Positions 8,501-16,397 are shown, counted from the first letter of the stretch. The stretch is DNA of 25,032 nucleotides from Candidatus Dojkabacteria bacterium UBA5232 (GCA_002409215.1 DHUO01000002.1:30853-55884); one strand, 5' to 3'. The notes: generated from the letters alone by a model not told the origin. A program made the numbers and translations.

Positions 8501-8669
8501 TATGTATCAAGGTTATCAACTATCCGAAGGTCAAGAGTATGGGCAAGACTTCCCAATCTCTAAAGATCTAGGATATTTTGTAAGGATTAGTGACTTCAAA
8601 CCACTAACCCCAACCTGTAAATCAATAAACTGGAACCCCGGAGGCCAAAAGAACGGAGAGTGTAACTAA
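5574..8669 (+). CDS. large Cys-rich FnIII surface protein B (paralogue of A)
   Basis: The 1031-residue protein has the same plan as its neighbour: N-terminal membrane helix (about 14-34), FnIII-like domain (about 39-185), GGWSIDLGN domain (G246 onward), a long Cys-rich middle (about 305-750) and a C-terminal block (about 757-1031) with GINIMSF (from 835) and GWNLIGV (from 935) modules. The middle cannot be aligned to that of protein A except for two C-x5-C-x-C motifs (C356-C364 and C409-C417; period 53). It also has a cluster of cysteines (AECGCECGVEGC) and no histidine- or acid-based active site that I can recognise. It starts 29 bases after A; an AGG six bases before the ATG is a weak ribosome site. 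Probably a surface-exposed, disulfide-stabilised protein; the exact role is unknown. Confidence 0.85.
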   Translation: MGGKKNNALKTVSKILISLLLISLLGYLGYIGYVSIKSKPYKVRVTNVTDSAFTVSWITDKPMAGVVYYDENNDFLPGPLVSMGKKVAVDDRDMSKAQTECIEKFTEKASKTKDNNFVVDVSGFNCEDVKITKYGKYYTHHVTVENLEPDKTYYFRIGNGITAYSKNNGVYTENELPGIDMFLAKTRNVFTEVGTPYPAFGSTYNLYYDKEKDLMKNVSFDSLMFLLAKKDGIVLAQFSGVANSDGGWSIDLGNIRDLKGNIIEGKDGIELEFIPQTENFLPANRKVVSLNDVESPLLMVGNNHDAWEEPEKEKQSSVSSERGVLDILKHKSLASSDTRADGDTDEMIVTNKVRDCLDPDGCVCLFDKQGNNYMIRIDVKKGEKCEPKTVCKANDKWPGKMDIQMGDMCIDPSGCECFNGSTNANMDAECGCECGVEGCTGGEKETINGDNPLGPGNLTKESYTSLTELCGDFYKPAQVRYKGYKEGKENALVCLSNSDYDRVKRRCKDGMGQGVLSTHWKLNHIVENSDGTYSLGEEVIGTGNTGNLVCPKVSLALAIDIDKNAGVKEQAEAYTKYKCCVTEENDRGVFGYKYSFEKDCSMVADAEKCDIPLKSSYCIDSKDPNLLFAVLYAQSKDNQYNNDKTVCEEEGGESLRGSTGYGNETSHYGKNCCEKKESAGKTYQINRCANPEMVRWKFCIDNGKVGDVFHPNPIRYDEFRLGGKSDVARFFEKFKKSTLANIDTASLEENIETVFFFPESGMYEVNTYGGGSTLLMGDKETSYFYFKNRDGVEGYQAPADPANPKENEDIIVPRVIAEVSVSKTTTGKEIELRKGINIMSFDFLPTKAGDEKKLSSGDFLSLANASGRKVSSIGQFVGGQWQRGTSYDFEKDKVTGPLFDLIFGKGYVVVAEEDVTITVPGHDIKSPVPIAFSSGWNLIGVHGHSTSYTAKSLINSVSSIEGLKANNVTYWPTSKGMYQGYQLSEGQEYGQDFPISKDLGYFVRISDFKPLTPTCKSINWNPGGQKNGECN
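8338..8669 (+). repeat. 3'-terminal segment shared with the preceding gene (5212-5544)
   Basis: The counterpart of the segment at 5212-5544. Both end with the same last 17 residues, from CKSINWNPGG to the final GECN. Confidence 0.85.
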
Positions 8670-8686
8670 ACTAAAAAAATAAAAAT

Positions 8687-8947
8687 ATGCAAACAATACC
8701 ACCAGTATATTGGATGATAGTAGTGGCTGCTATAGCTATACTAATCTGCTTTGTACTCTATGAACTAGGGATGCTAATAAAGGATTCTAGAAAAACATTG
8801 CAAAATGTTGAAGGTATAACCTCTACAGTAAAAAATACTGTAGAAGAAGTAAACGAAACAATAATACAACCAATAAGAGGAATAGGTTCTGGCATATCAG
8901 CAGTAAGTGGGTTCATCTCAGGTCTAACAGGAGATAAAAAGGAATAA
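8687..8947 (+). CDS. small single-pass membrane protein
   Basis: An 86-residue protein with a membrane helix at about residues 8-28 (WMIVVAAIAILICFVLYELG) followed by an amphipathic helical segment (SRKTLQNVEGITSTVKNTVEEVNETI) and a Gly/Ser-rich tail. The layout resembles DUF948-type small membrane proteins, with a cytoplasmic or periplasmic coiled coil, but I cannot assign it firmly. It follows protein B by 17 bases without a Shine-Dalgarno or a clear promoter, so it is probably read on the same transcript. A helper or assembly role for the neighbouring surface proteins is inference only. Confidence 0.7.
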   Translation: MQTIPPVYWMIVVAAIAILICFVLYELGMLIKDSRKTLQNVEGITSTVKNTVEEVNETIIQPIRGIGSGISAVSGFISGLTGDKKE

Positions 8948-8965
8948 GGAAAAAAGATATAAATG

Positions 8966-8994
8966 TTGTAATAATCCCTGTTTACAGGTATCAT
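8966..8994 (+). promoter_or_regulatory. probable leaderless promoter for the sorted surface protein
   Basis: TTGTAA (8966-8971), a spacer of 17 and TATCAT (8989-8994, one mismatch to TATAAT) place the transcript start at or one base before the ATG at 9002. The spacer contains a short inverted repeat, CCTGT-TT-ACAGG (8977-8988), which could be an operator. Confidence 0.5.
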
Positions 8995-9001
8995 ATCCTT
9001 A

Positions 9002-10861
9002 ATGAAAATAGCTTACATGCCTCAACATCAAAGAAGGCAAAACATTATTCTAGCAATACTCTTGATAGGATTACCTCTTCTTGTTTTTGCAGCGTATCAG
9101 GTGGTAAAGATTGTATCTAGAGCAGGTGTTGGTTCTGAACCTAAAAATGTTGTAATAAGTAATATCTCAAACAACATGATATCAATATCATGGACAACAG
9201 ATGCCAACACAATAGGCTCAATTACTCCAATTGAAGGTGGTGCAAAGAAAGCTAAAGTGATAGATAGTCGTTCTGCAGGAAGAAGCTATACGCACTATGT
9301 AGAACTTGATGATTTAGAGGCAAATACAAAGTATAGTTTCTTAATCAACTCAGAAGGAAAAGAGTACTCTACTAGTGATGGAAAAAACTTAGAATTCTCA
9401 ACAGCTCCAATAACGGGAGGAACCTCTACCCCAGGAAGTATAACAGGACGTCTTAAGGGAGGTAGGGGAGAGGATGTTTTGATATATGCTTTCCTAACAG
9501 ACAAAAGCACATTTCCTCTCTCTCCTCTTGGTGGAACAGTATCAAGAACAGGTGGTTGGATAATATCAATCAATGACTCAAGAAAGATTACAGATTACTC
9601 TTATGCTGAAATAAAAGATAGTACAAATATAACGGTAATTGCAGTTGATGGAAGGGGTAAAACAGCTAAGATACAAGGAACCTACGTTGAACTTTTTGAT
9701 AGTAATGGTGAGCTAAAACCAACACAGGATTTTACCCTCGGAGATAATGGAGATGTATACTCTCTTCTGCCATCAGGTTCAACACAAGCGGTGGTGCCAT
9801 TAGAACCCCGCCCCCCAGAAGAACCATATGTCCCTCCCGTACCAACCCCAGATCCACTACCACCAATTGATGATGATCAACCTGTCGATTCAAGCAGAGT
9901 ATACAGAATAGTGCATCAGCTGTCGTGGGTTGAACTTACAGACACAAGCAGCAGTAGTGTGGAGGATTCTTTTAGTGGAGCGAAAACAATAAGGGTTGTA
10001 GATGTTACAGACTCTGGATTCAAGGTTGTTTGGGTGTCTTCTGAGAAAGAACAAGGATATATAAACTATGGAACTTCTCCAACCAACTTAAACTTGAAAG
10101 GCCTTGATGGTAGGGATTCACCAATTAGTGGAGAAATGGAAAAGTATCATATTCATAGTATAGAGATAGACAGACTACAAAAAGAAACAAAATACTACTT
10201 TGAAGTTATCTCAGGTAGTAACACATATGACAATAATGGGAGTAAATATCAACAATCAACTCTGCCTTTAATAGAAATCCCACAATACAAAACCACCAGT
10301 ATCGCTGTTGAAAACATGCCAGACCATCGTGAACTTGCAATGATTGCACATATTGAAGATAAAGATAGTGTTGGAACTTCAGGTAGGAGTAGAGATATTT
10401 TTTGTATGACAGATACCACTAAAGGCCAGTGCGATTTAGTCCTAGGAAATTCAAGGGTAGAAGATGGTAGTGCTTTTTATGAATATACGGATGAAGATAT
10501 ATTAGTAATAGAACCATATACGACTTTTGAAGTGGAAAAACTTTCTTTACCACTCGTAGGACTTGAAGATGCAGGTAAGGAAGTATCATTGAAAAAAATA
10601 AAAACGGAAACTCCTGTTAATACAACGAGAATTTCTGCACTTAGCAATTACGGTTTAACCAATTCCCCTAATGAAGTAATCACCACTAATACTGAAGGAG
10701 GTAGTGGTACTGGTACAAGTGAGATTCCGAAGACAGGAATTGTGGATAGTTTTGTTACTATTTTAATTATTGCTCTAATTTTGGTAGTATTTGGTGTATT
10801 ACTTTACATCCTCACAAGAAGGAAAGATAATGTGAGAGGTAAAATGACAACAGGATTATGA
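9002..10861 (+). CDS. two-FnIII surface protein with IPKTG sorting-type signal
   Basis: The 619-residue protein starts with a signal-type helix (about residues 14-36), then an FnIII-like domain (about 45-137), a GGW beta domain (G184 onward; also found in proteins A and B), a proline-rich linker (about 261-295), a second FnIII-like domain (about 325-425) and a further beta-rich part. It ends with EIPKTG (residues 574-579), a hydrophobic helix (about 583-605) and a basic tail (TRRKDNVRGK). This is the three-part layout of LPxTG cell-wall sorting signals, with Ile for Leu. In such proteins a sortase cuts between Thr and Gly and links the protein to the wall or a partner. No sortase gene is in the window, so the tail may instead act as a plain membrane anchor. 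The gene ends TGA, and the ATG of the next gene overlaps it by four bases (ATGA). Confidence 0.85.
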   Translation: MKIAYMPQHQRRQNIILAILLIGLPLLVFAAYQVVKIVSRAGVGSEPKNVVISNISNNMISISWTTDANTIGSITPIEGGAKKAKVIDSRSAGRSYTHYVELDDLEANTKYSFLINSEGKEYSTSDGKNLEFSTAPITGGTSTPGSITGRLKGGRGEDVLIYAFLTDKSTFPLSPLGGTVSRTGGWIISINDSRKITDYSYAEIKDSTNITVIAVDGRGKTAKIQGTYVELFDSNGELKPTQDFTLGDNGDVYSLLPSGSTQAVVPLEPRPPEEPYVPPVPTPDPLPPIDDDQPVDSSRVYRIVHQLSWVELTDTSSSSVEDSFSGAKTIRVVDVTDSGFKVVWVSSEKEQGYINYGTSPTNLNLKGLDGRDSPISGEMEKYHIHSIEIDRLQKETKYYFEVISGSNTYDNNGSKYQQSTLPLIEIPQYKTTSIAVENMPDHRELAMIAHIEDKDSVGTSGRSRDIFCMTDTTKGQCDLVLGNSRVEDGSAFYEYTDEDILVIEPYTTFEVEKLSLPLVGLEDAGKEVSLKKIKTETPVNTTRISALSNYGLTNSPNEVITTNTEGGSGTGTSEIPKTGIVDSFVTILIIALILVVFGVLLYILTRRKDNVRGKMTTGL

Positions 10862-12324
10862 TAAGAATTAAGGGGAACAAAAAACCAGTTTTGTTACTAT
10901 TGCTCCTAGTGGGGTTTTCTTTGTTGACTGTGAAATTGGTTGGAAGTAATTTCGCAAAATCTAAAAAAGTTGAGATTCAGAACAACAAAGTTCAACAGTG
11001 TGATAATTGTAAGGGTGTTGATGATGATATTCTGACAGAAAAGGTTATAGAAGATATTACAGAGGATGATATTATTTTTATCAAAAAAAAGGACACAGTT
11101 GATATAACGAGCAGGGCTGATAGTGGATCTGTTAAGGGCATAGGCAGAGTTGATTGTGGTGCTATCTCACCAGACACACTCTTAGCCTCTATTAGAAAAA
11201 CTTGTTCGAACGGAGCCGGACCTGTTGATTTTAGTAAATCTGGGAAAGATTCTACTACTGGTGATGGTGTAGTGGTTACAAAGGATACAAAGGTCGAAAT
11301 AGTGGAAATAACTTATCCTCTGGGTTTGTTTTTAGGACAATCGACCTATCAGGATAGTAACAAACAGATAAGGAAGAAATCTCCGGAGTATAGGTCCAAC
11401 GGTCAGCAGATAGATGTTGAGTACGTAACTAGAAATCTCTCACCTAAAGAATCAGAAGCTTTCTCCAAATCCCTTACTAAAACAGAAAAGGTTCCTTTCA
11501 AGGTGGAGGGAGAGGTTAAGGTTGGTGGTGCGGAAGGTATTGGGTCGGCCAATCCAGGGGAGTATGCTGTAGCAAATGCATCACACAATCCAGAGTGTAC
11601 TGTATATGGAAAGCCTTGCGAAAGGGAATTTGCGATCTCTGACTTTAATGTAGAGAAGAGTAATCAATTAGCTGCAGATTCAAAATATGGAGGATACTTG
11701 ATGGGTCAAGCTCCTGGAGGAGATAAGTATGAGAAGGAAGAAGAGAATTCCTGTTTAGTTGAAGATACTAACTATACCGTTTGGGATAAGGGTGTCGTCG
11801 AGGCATGTCGTCAAAGTGATATGGCAAGTTTAATGGCTACCTTCAAGGCAGCCTTTAGTTCAACCAAGTGGAAGAGGTGTACTGAAGGTGAGAAGATAAT
11901 GGATGAAAATGGTAATGTAAGTGTAGTAAAAGAGGCTTGTATAGACACAAAGAACATTGGAATAAAGATGACAGCGATATTTGGTGATCCTTATGAATGT
12001 ACTGATGATTTGTGTGCAAATGCTATGTTGGTGGATAAATATAGATCTGTACTATCTCCAAAAGAGGCTGATGGTATTCAAGAAGTTTCTACAAATCCTA
12101 ATAAGAGTTTAACAAAGTTTGTTGCTACAAATTGTAAGATAAGTATAGATGGGACCACAGTTGATGTATACTGTTTGTGGGATACATCGGCTTACCTACT
12201 TAACTATCAACTCCAAGCTAAGGATTCTGCTCCAAAACAAGAAGATTTTCCAGAGAATTTCAATTCATATTGGCGTTCTGTGAAAAAGTCCTCAGATATG
12301 TCATCTGAAAAATACGGATTATAA
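10858..12324 (+). CDS. membrane-anchored secreted protein of unknown function
   Basis: A 488-residue protein with a basic start and one membrane helix (about residues 10-30), so the remainder should lie outside the membrane. It has scattered cysteines, among them CDNC near residue 43, CTVYGKPC near residue 243 and the segment GDPYECTDDLCANAM near residue 373, which suggests disulfides. Tryptophans and charged loops occur near the C-terminus (CLWDTSAYLLNYQ). I recognise no family or catalytic motif. It overlaps the gene before by four bases, implying coupled translation with the sorted FnIII protein, and precedes the VirB6/TrbL-like gene, so it may be an extracytoplasmic partner of that complex (inference). 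Confidence 0.8.
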   Translation: MIRIKGNKKPVLLLLLLVGFSLLTVKLVGSNFAKSKKVEIQNNKVQQCDNCKGVDDDILTEKVIEDITEDDIIFIKKKDTVDITSRADSGSVKGIGRVDCGAISPDTLLASIRKTCSNGAGPVDFSKSGKDSTTGDGVVVTKDTKVEIVEITYPLGLFLGQSTYQDSNKQIRKKSPEYRSNGQQIDVEYVTRNLSPKESEAFSKSLTKTEKVPFKVEGEVKVGGAEGIGSANPGEYAVANASHNPECTVYGKPCEREFAISDFNVEKSNQLAADSKYGGYLMGQAPGGDKYEKEEENSCLVEDTNYTVWDKGVVEACRQSDMASLMATFKAAFSSTKWKRCTEGEKIMDENGNVSVVKEACIDTKNIGIKMTAIFGDPYECTDDLCANAMLVDKYRSVLSPKEADGIQEVSTNPNKSLTKFVATNCKISIDGTTVDVYCLWDTSAYLLNYQLQAKDSAPKQEDFPENFNSYWRSVKKSSDMSSEKYGL

Positions 12325-12327
12325 TAG

Positions 12328-12349
12328 TATTTAAAATTTTTATTAAATA
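12328..12349. promoter_or_regulatory. AT-only inverted repeat with a -10-like box before the VirB6-like gene
   Basis: TATTTAA (12328-12334) and TTAAATA (12343-12349) form perfect 7-base arms. TATTAA (12341-12346) ends six bases before the ATG at 12353; a TATAAT (12320-12325) lies farther up across the previous stop codon. No -35 box matches either. No Shine-Dalgarno is present. Confidence 0.35.
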
Positions 12350-12352
12350 AAA

Positions 12353-13705
12353 ATGAAAAAATTTGTCTCTCTGTTCCTTTTTGCCCTAATAATATTATGG
12401 TTTGTTCCTATGAGTGTTTATGCTCAAGGCAACTCTGAAGATATCCCTAAACTACCTATACAAGAGGGATGGAAAGAAATGGATGAAGCTTCTGATGTTG
12501 TGCAAGATACTCCGAATGGAGGTCAGAATGCAGACAAGCTTGCTGGTAAATCAATGTATGGGACCACCTCAGTTTTGCTTACAGCAATTGCTCCTGAGTT
12601 GGTGGCTGATCCTGAGGATTTGCCACAGAGTATGAGAAGGGGTCTTTTAGGTGTTGCAGAAGATGGTGTTATGGCTCTCTTTAATAATCAACCTAGAATT
12701 GATGTTCTTGCTCATCTTAGTGAGGAATGGGTTCCTGGGTATAAAGAATCTAATGCTGTTTATGCTGGTGGATACAAAGATTTACAAGATTCAGGTATAT
12801 CATCTTTATGGTCAACTACAAGAAACATAGCATATGCGGGATATGTAATCATTATGATAATTGTGGGTTTTATGATCATGTTTAGGAATAAAATAGGAGG
12901 GCAAATGATGGTTACCGTAGGGAATGCAATACCAAAGATAATAATATCTCTAATATTAGTCACATTTAGTTTTGCTATTATTGGTTTAATAATAGATATT
13001 GGCGGTATTGCAACAAATATGGTTGCTGCAATTTACTATCGTAACGATTTGGCAAAAAGTATAGAAGTGACTAATCCTTGGTCACTGTTTGGTGAGATTT
13101 TTAGCAGTAGTGGACTTGCTGTAGGTTCAGGAATAACAGGAGGTCTGGGACTTGCTGGAATCGTAGGTCTGATGTTTTTCTCTGGACCAGTAGGTTGGAT
13201 TCTTGCAGGTCTAGGACTGCTTTTAGTAGGACTGATAGTTTCGGGCATTATACTTGTCGGAGCCATTAAACTTTGGATAGTGTTAATTAAGGCTTACTTA
13301 GGTATACTCATAAATGTTGTTACTGCACCACTAGCTATAATGGCGAGTTCGATTCCTGGGAATGATGCTATGATGGCAAACACATTTAAATCTGCACTTA
13401 GAAATGCTTTAGTATTTCCTCTCGCATATGCTATTGTTAATCTTCCCTATTATATTGCTGATAGAGGCATATCTTTGACATTCCCAAATACTCTGACGGG
13501 AGTACAAGGTGGAAGTGAGAGTACATTCCTTTCGGGAGCCCTAATAGGGATTGCAAAGATAGTTGCAGTATATGCAGCTGGTTCTGCTCCTAATATTTTG
13601 AAGGGTTTAATTCCAGCGACTGCTTCGAAGTCTGGTATAGATGTGTCTAAGTCTCTTCAAGAAGGTATGTCCAAAGTACCTTTCTTAGGAGGAATGTTTA
13701 AATAG
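12353..13705 (+). CDS. VirB6/TrbL-like polytopic membrane protein
   Basis: The 450-residue protein begins with a signal peptide ending near VYAQG (residue 26), then about 130 hydrophilic residues, then several membrane helices: about 158-176, 190-225, 268-335 (two or three helices with many glycines), 350-370 and 390-420. The segment TTRNIAYAGYVIIMIIVGFM followed by a basic loop and IPKIIISLILVTFSFAIIGL closely resembles a family of CPR membrane proteins related to VirB6/TrbL, the inner-membrane channel subunits of type IV secretion systems. This comparison is from memory, not a search. A role in moving protein or DNA across the membrane is inferred; the ATPases of such a system are not in this window. 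It is followed 15 bases later by the HExxH membrane protein. Confidence 0.75.
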   Translation: MKKFVSLFLFALIILWFVPMSVYAQGNSEDIPKLPIQEGWKEMDEASDVVQDTPNGGQNADKLAGKSMYGTTSVLLTAIAPELVADPEDLPQSMRRGLLGVAEDGVMALFNNQPRIDVLAHLSEEWVPGYKESNAVYAGGYKDLQDSGISSLWSTTRNIAYAGYVIIMIIVGFMIMFRNKIGGQMMVTVGNAIPKIIISLILVTFSFAIIGLIIDIGGIATNMVAAIYYRNDLAKSIEVTNPWSLFGEIFSSSGLAVGSGITGGLGLAGIVGLMFFSGPVGWILAGLGLLLVGLIVSGIILVGAIKLWIVLIKAYLGILINVVTAPLAIMASSIPGNDAMMANTFKSALRNALVFPLAYAIVNLPYYIADRGISLTFPNTLTGVQGGSESTFLSGALIGIAKIVAVYAAGSAPNILKGLIPATASKSGIDVSKSLQEGMSKVPFLGGMFK

Positions 13706-13712
13706 TACTATT
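13701..13712. promoter_or_regulatory. 12-base perfect palindrome overlapping stop codon and -10-like box
   Basis: AATAGTACTATT is a perfect palindrome. It includes the TAG stop of the VirB6-like gene and overlaps TATTAA (13709-13714), which ends six bases before the ATG at 13721. It could be a regulator site at a leaderless promoter; chance is possible. Confidence 0.4.
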
Positions 13713-13720
13713 AAATCTTA

Positions 13721-16393
13721 ATGGCAAAAAAAGGACAATCTGGAGATGTTATAGATTCTGTCTTTGACTTCGTATTTACAGAGTCCCAAAAACCACCAAG
13801 CAAGGTTAAGCCTGTAACTGTAACAGGCTTGGACTCTACGGACCCATATGTTGATGTTGCTACTGCGGTTTTGGAGAAACCTTTGATGTATGTAAATAAA
13901 ACAACAGAAGGTGCTATAAAAGGCGCATCAAATATAGATATAGCAAGCTTCAATATCGATTCCAAAGATGGTAAGGTGAGAGTAGATTTCGGTTCTGGGA
14001 ATATTGTTGATGTCTTAAATAACGATTTGACATTTGTCGATAAGGCATTTGAGAAATTAGAAGCGGCCAGGAAAGCAGGGAGGATGACTGCTTGGGGTAA
14101 AGAAATTGCAGCTTTTACTGCTGCAGGTATGGCAACTCAAATGGGTTTAGATGCTGAAACAAGAGATGTGTTTCTGAAGGTAGGTAAAACAGATACAGAT
14201 CCTAATGCTGATTATGAAATGAATCTTAGAAGTTTTAAGCTTGCTAGTCAATTTTGGGAGAAAAGTGATTTTCAAAACATATCAGAATCTTCACTAAAGT
14301 CCATTTATGGAGATGTTAAGGGTGCTGAAGTGTATAAAAACATTCAATCTATACATAGTAAATATGAAGCGGAGATGGGGAAGCCAGAAGGGCAGAGAGA
14401 TTTTAGTAATGTTTTTAACGAAGCTGGTGCTAATAGGGATATGCACCTCTTCTTTGAAAGATTTAATCTTGCAAAGAAGGGGGCAGAAGCCAAAAATAAG
14501 GCAGCAGCATTAGATCCAAACAGTAAAGAAGCGATTAAGCTTAACCGCCAAGCTACTGGATATCGCGATGCACAAAATACTCTAGCAATAATACAAGATA
14601 GCGATAGATATAAGAAACACGGCGGTATAGATAAATATGTTATACAAAAGGAAGCAGAGCTTAGAACTCTCAAAAATGAGTTACGGAACCTTTCAGGAGC
14701 GACTGATAAAGCTAGTATAGATAGATTGAGGGATATAAGGGGTGAGATAAAAGGGATTGATGTACAGGTAAGAAATTTTAAAATCCAGAAGACAGCTCAT
14801 AGTTTAGGTATGATAGAAACACAATTAGATTCAATTAAGCAACTTTACGAATATACAGTTGGTGGGGGATTGATACCTGCTCTTATTAATGGGGATTTTT
14901 TTGATGCAAGGAAGAATGTTGCATGGGGATTACAACCGCGTGATGCAGATTCTACTGTTACATTCAGTTATTTAGCTAAGGATGGTAAATTAATAACCAC
15001 AGATTACAAAGGTCTTCTTGCTAAGAGTGGGAAGAACAGGTTTGAGCAATCATACTACGAGGGAATGATGGATTACTATTACAGATTTACCCCAAAAGGT
15101 ATTATAGAGAATCTAACTACAGGTAACGGTTTTGCACGCCAAGCTTTTAAGCAGCGAGAGGCCCTTATAGAGACATTTAAAAATAGCGCTGCTGGAAAAT
15201 TGTTTGCAGATGGGGATATTGAGTGGGATAAGTTATTTGGTGCTGGTGGTGCGGGATACCTTAAGTCTTTAGAGGGAAATCCAAAATTTGCAAAGTTGCT
15301 AGAGTATATAGAGAATAACAAAGGGAAGTTTGAAAGATTCAATAAACTTGTAAAGACAGCTGATAAGTTTAATTTTGTTAAGAGGGCAAAGGACTGGCTT
15401 GGAAATAACTCTTTATATAAGAAAACTATTGGTGCCCTTGCAGGCAAAGTAAAGGATAGCTTTCGTAATTTACTATTGAAAATAGCAAAGGATAATATTG
15501 CAAAGGGTAAGATAGAGGAACTATTTGCAAAAGAGTTGGGATTACGAGCAGTATCTATTGCTCTTAAGACAGCAATAAAATCGGCCTTAGCGACATATAC
15601 AGGAGGTATTAGTGCTGCTCTTGGGTTTGTTATTGACAGGGCTGTAGATATTGCAATGCAAGTAGTAGTAAAAGCAGCTAAACCAGTAATTAAATTTGCT
15701 ATAACAGGATTTGTTTTTGCCTTGGTAGGGATAATAGGAATTCTGTCTTTAATTTTTGTTTCTCCTCTTAAGACAAGCAGGACATTAGGCTCGTACAGTC
15801 ATGTTGCACCTCATGAAATAATACTAGGTGAAACGGATTATACAGTAGTTGCAGAAGGAGATCCTGGACTTCCTGGAGAAACAGTTCCTGGGGTAAGCTT
15901 CCCAATATATTCAGGTGGAGCTTATGATATTCTTATGTCAATTGCCTCGGAATTTGGTGTTTCTGTATCTTTACATGATTGTACTGGTAGTACAGAAGGT
16001 TATTGTGGGAAAATAGCAGGTGGTTGGTGTTATGCTGCCCAAGGAACAGTATATTGTGATATGAGTAGGATTCCAGAGAGTGCTTATAATACAATTTTTA
16101 GGCATGAAGTAATGCATTTTGTACAAGTTTGGTATTTTGATTATCAAACAGATAGAAAATATCGAGAGTGGGGAGCGGATTATATGTCTAATAATGGTGG
16201 TTGGTATTGTGTGGTTGTTAATGGTGTATCTATGCGAGCTACTACTGCAGCAGAGATATTCAAGAGAGAGGGTGGGTGTACAGAAGAAGACTTAATTAAT
16301 TTAGCCTATCGTAAAGCAGATAGCGCAGATCCTAACTGTGCAGCATATTTCCATAGTAGCTTAACATCTGCAGAGACAGGTTATTGTAATTAA
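13721..16393 (+). CDS. long helical membrane protein with outside HExxH (zincin-like) domain
   Basis: The 890-residue protein has no signal peptide. Residues 1 to about 610 are highly charged and mostly helical, and contain SNIDIASFNIDSKDGKVRVD near residue 67. Residues about 610-655 are amphipathic and Ala-rich, and one strong membrane helix follows (about 660-684). The last 200 residues should face outward. They hold HEVMH (H795, E796, H799), then E816 and D820 in REWGADY, the spacing of gluzincin metalloproteases where two His and a downstream Glu bind zinc. Many cysteines (in LHDCTGSTEGYC, GGWCYAAQGTVYC, GGWYCVV, EGGCTEED) suggest disulfides. I infer a zinc peptidase, perhaps acting on wall peptides or partner proteins. 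Position directly after the VirB6-like gene suggests a shared apparatus. No Shine-Dalgarno. Confidence 0.8.
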   Translation: MAKKGQSGDVIDSVFDFVFTESQKPPSKVKPVTVTGLDSTDPYVDVATAVLEKPLMYVNKTTEGAIKGASNIDIASFNIDSKDGKVRVDFGSGNIVDVLNNDLTFVDKAFEKLEAARKAGRMTAWGKEIAAFTAAGMATQMGLDAETRDVFLKVGKTDTDPNADYEMNLRSFKLASQFWEKSDFQNISESSLKSIYGDVKGAEVYKNIQSIHSKYEAEMGKPEGQRDFSNVFNEAGANRDMHLFFERFNLAKKGAEAKNKAAALDPNSKEAIKLNRQATGYRDAQNTLAIIQDSDRYKKHGGIDKYVIQKEAELRTLKNELRNLSGATDKASIDRLRDIRGEIKGIDVQVRNFKIQKTAHSLGMIETQLDSIKQLYEYTVGGGLIPALINGDFFDARKNVAWGLQPRDADSTVTFSYLAKDGKLITTDYKGLLAKSGKNRFEQSYYEGMMDYYYRFTPKGIIENLTTGNGFARQAFKQREALIETFKNSAAGKLFADGDIEWDKLFGAGGAGYLKSLEGNPKFAKLLEYIENNKGKFERFNKLVKTADKFNFVKRAKDWLGNNSLYKKTIGALAGKVKDSFRNLLLKIAKDNIAKGKIEELFAKELGLRAVSIALKTAIKSALATYTGGISAALGFVIDRAVDIAMQVVVKAAKPVIKFAITGFVFALVGIIGILSLIFVSPLKTSRTLGSYSHVAPHEIILGETDYTVVAEGDPGLPGETVPGVSFPIYSGGAYDILMSIASEFGVSVSLHDCTGSTEGYCGKIAGGWCYAAQGTVYCDMSRIPESAYNTIFRHEVMHFVQVWYFDYQTDRKYREWGADYMSNNGGWYCVVVNGVSMRATTAAEIFKREGGCTEEDLINLAYRKADSADPNCAAYFHSSLTSAETGYCN
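16361..16390 (+). promoter_or_regulatory. possible leaderless promoter within the end of the HExxH gene
   Basis: TTAACA (16361-16366), 18 bases, TGTAAT (16385-16390); each box has one mismatch to consensus. The -10 box ends seven bases before the ATG at 16398, so the transcript would start at or just before the start codon. Confidence 0.4.
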
Positions 16394-16397
16394 AAAT

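Noticed and set aside
2539..8669. Cysteine motifs as metal-binding or EGF-like domains
   Set aside because: C-x5-C-x-C with about 54-residue period does not match EGF or a known zinc-finger spacing, and these are predicted outside the cell, where disulfides are likelier.
8977..8988. Terminator hairpin before the FnIII gene
   Set aside because: Five-base arms with a two-base centre and no T-run; it sits in a promoter spacer and is better read as a possible operator.
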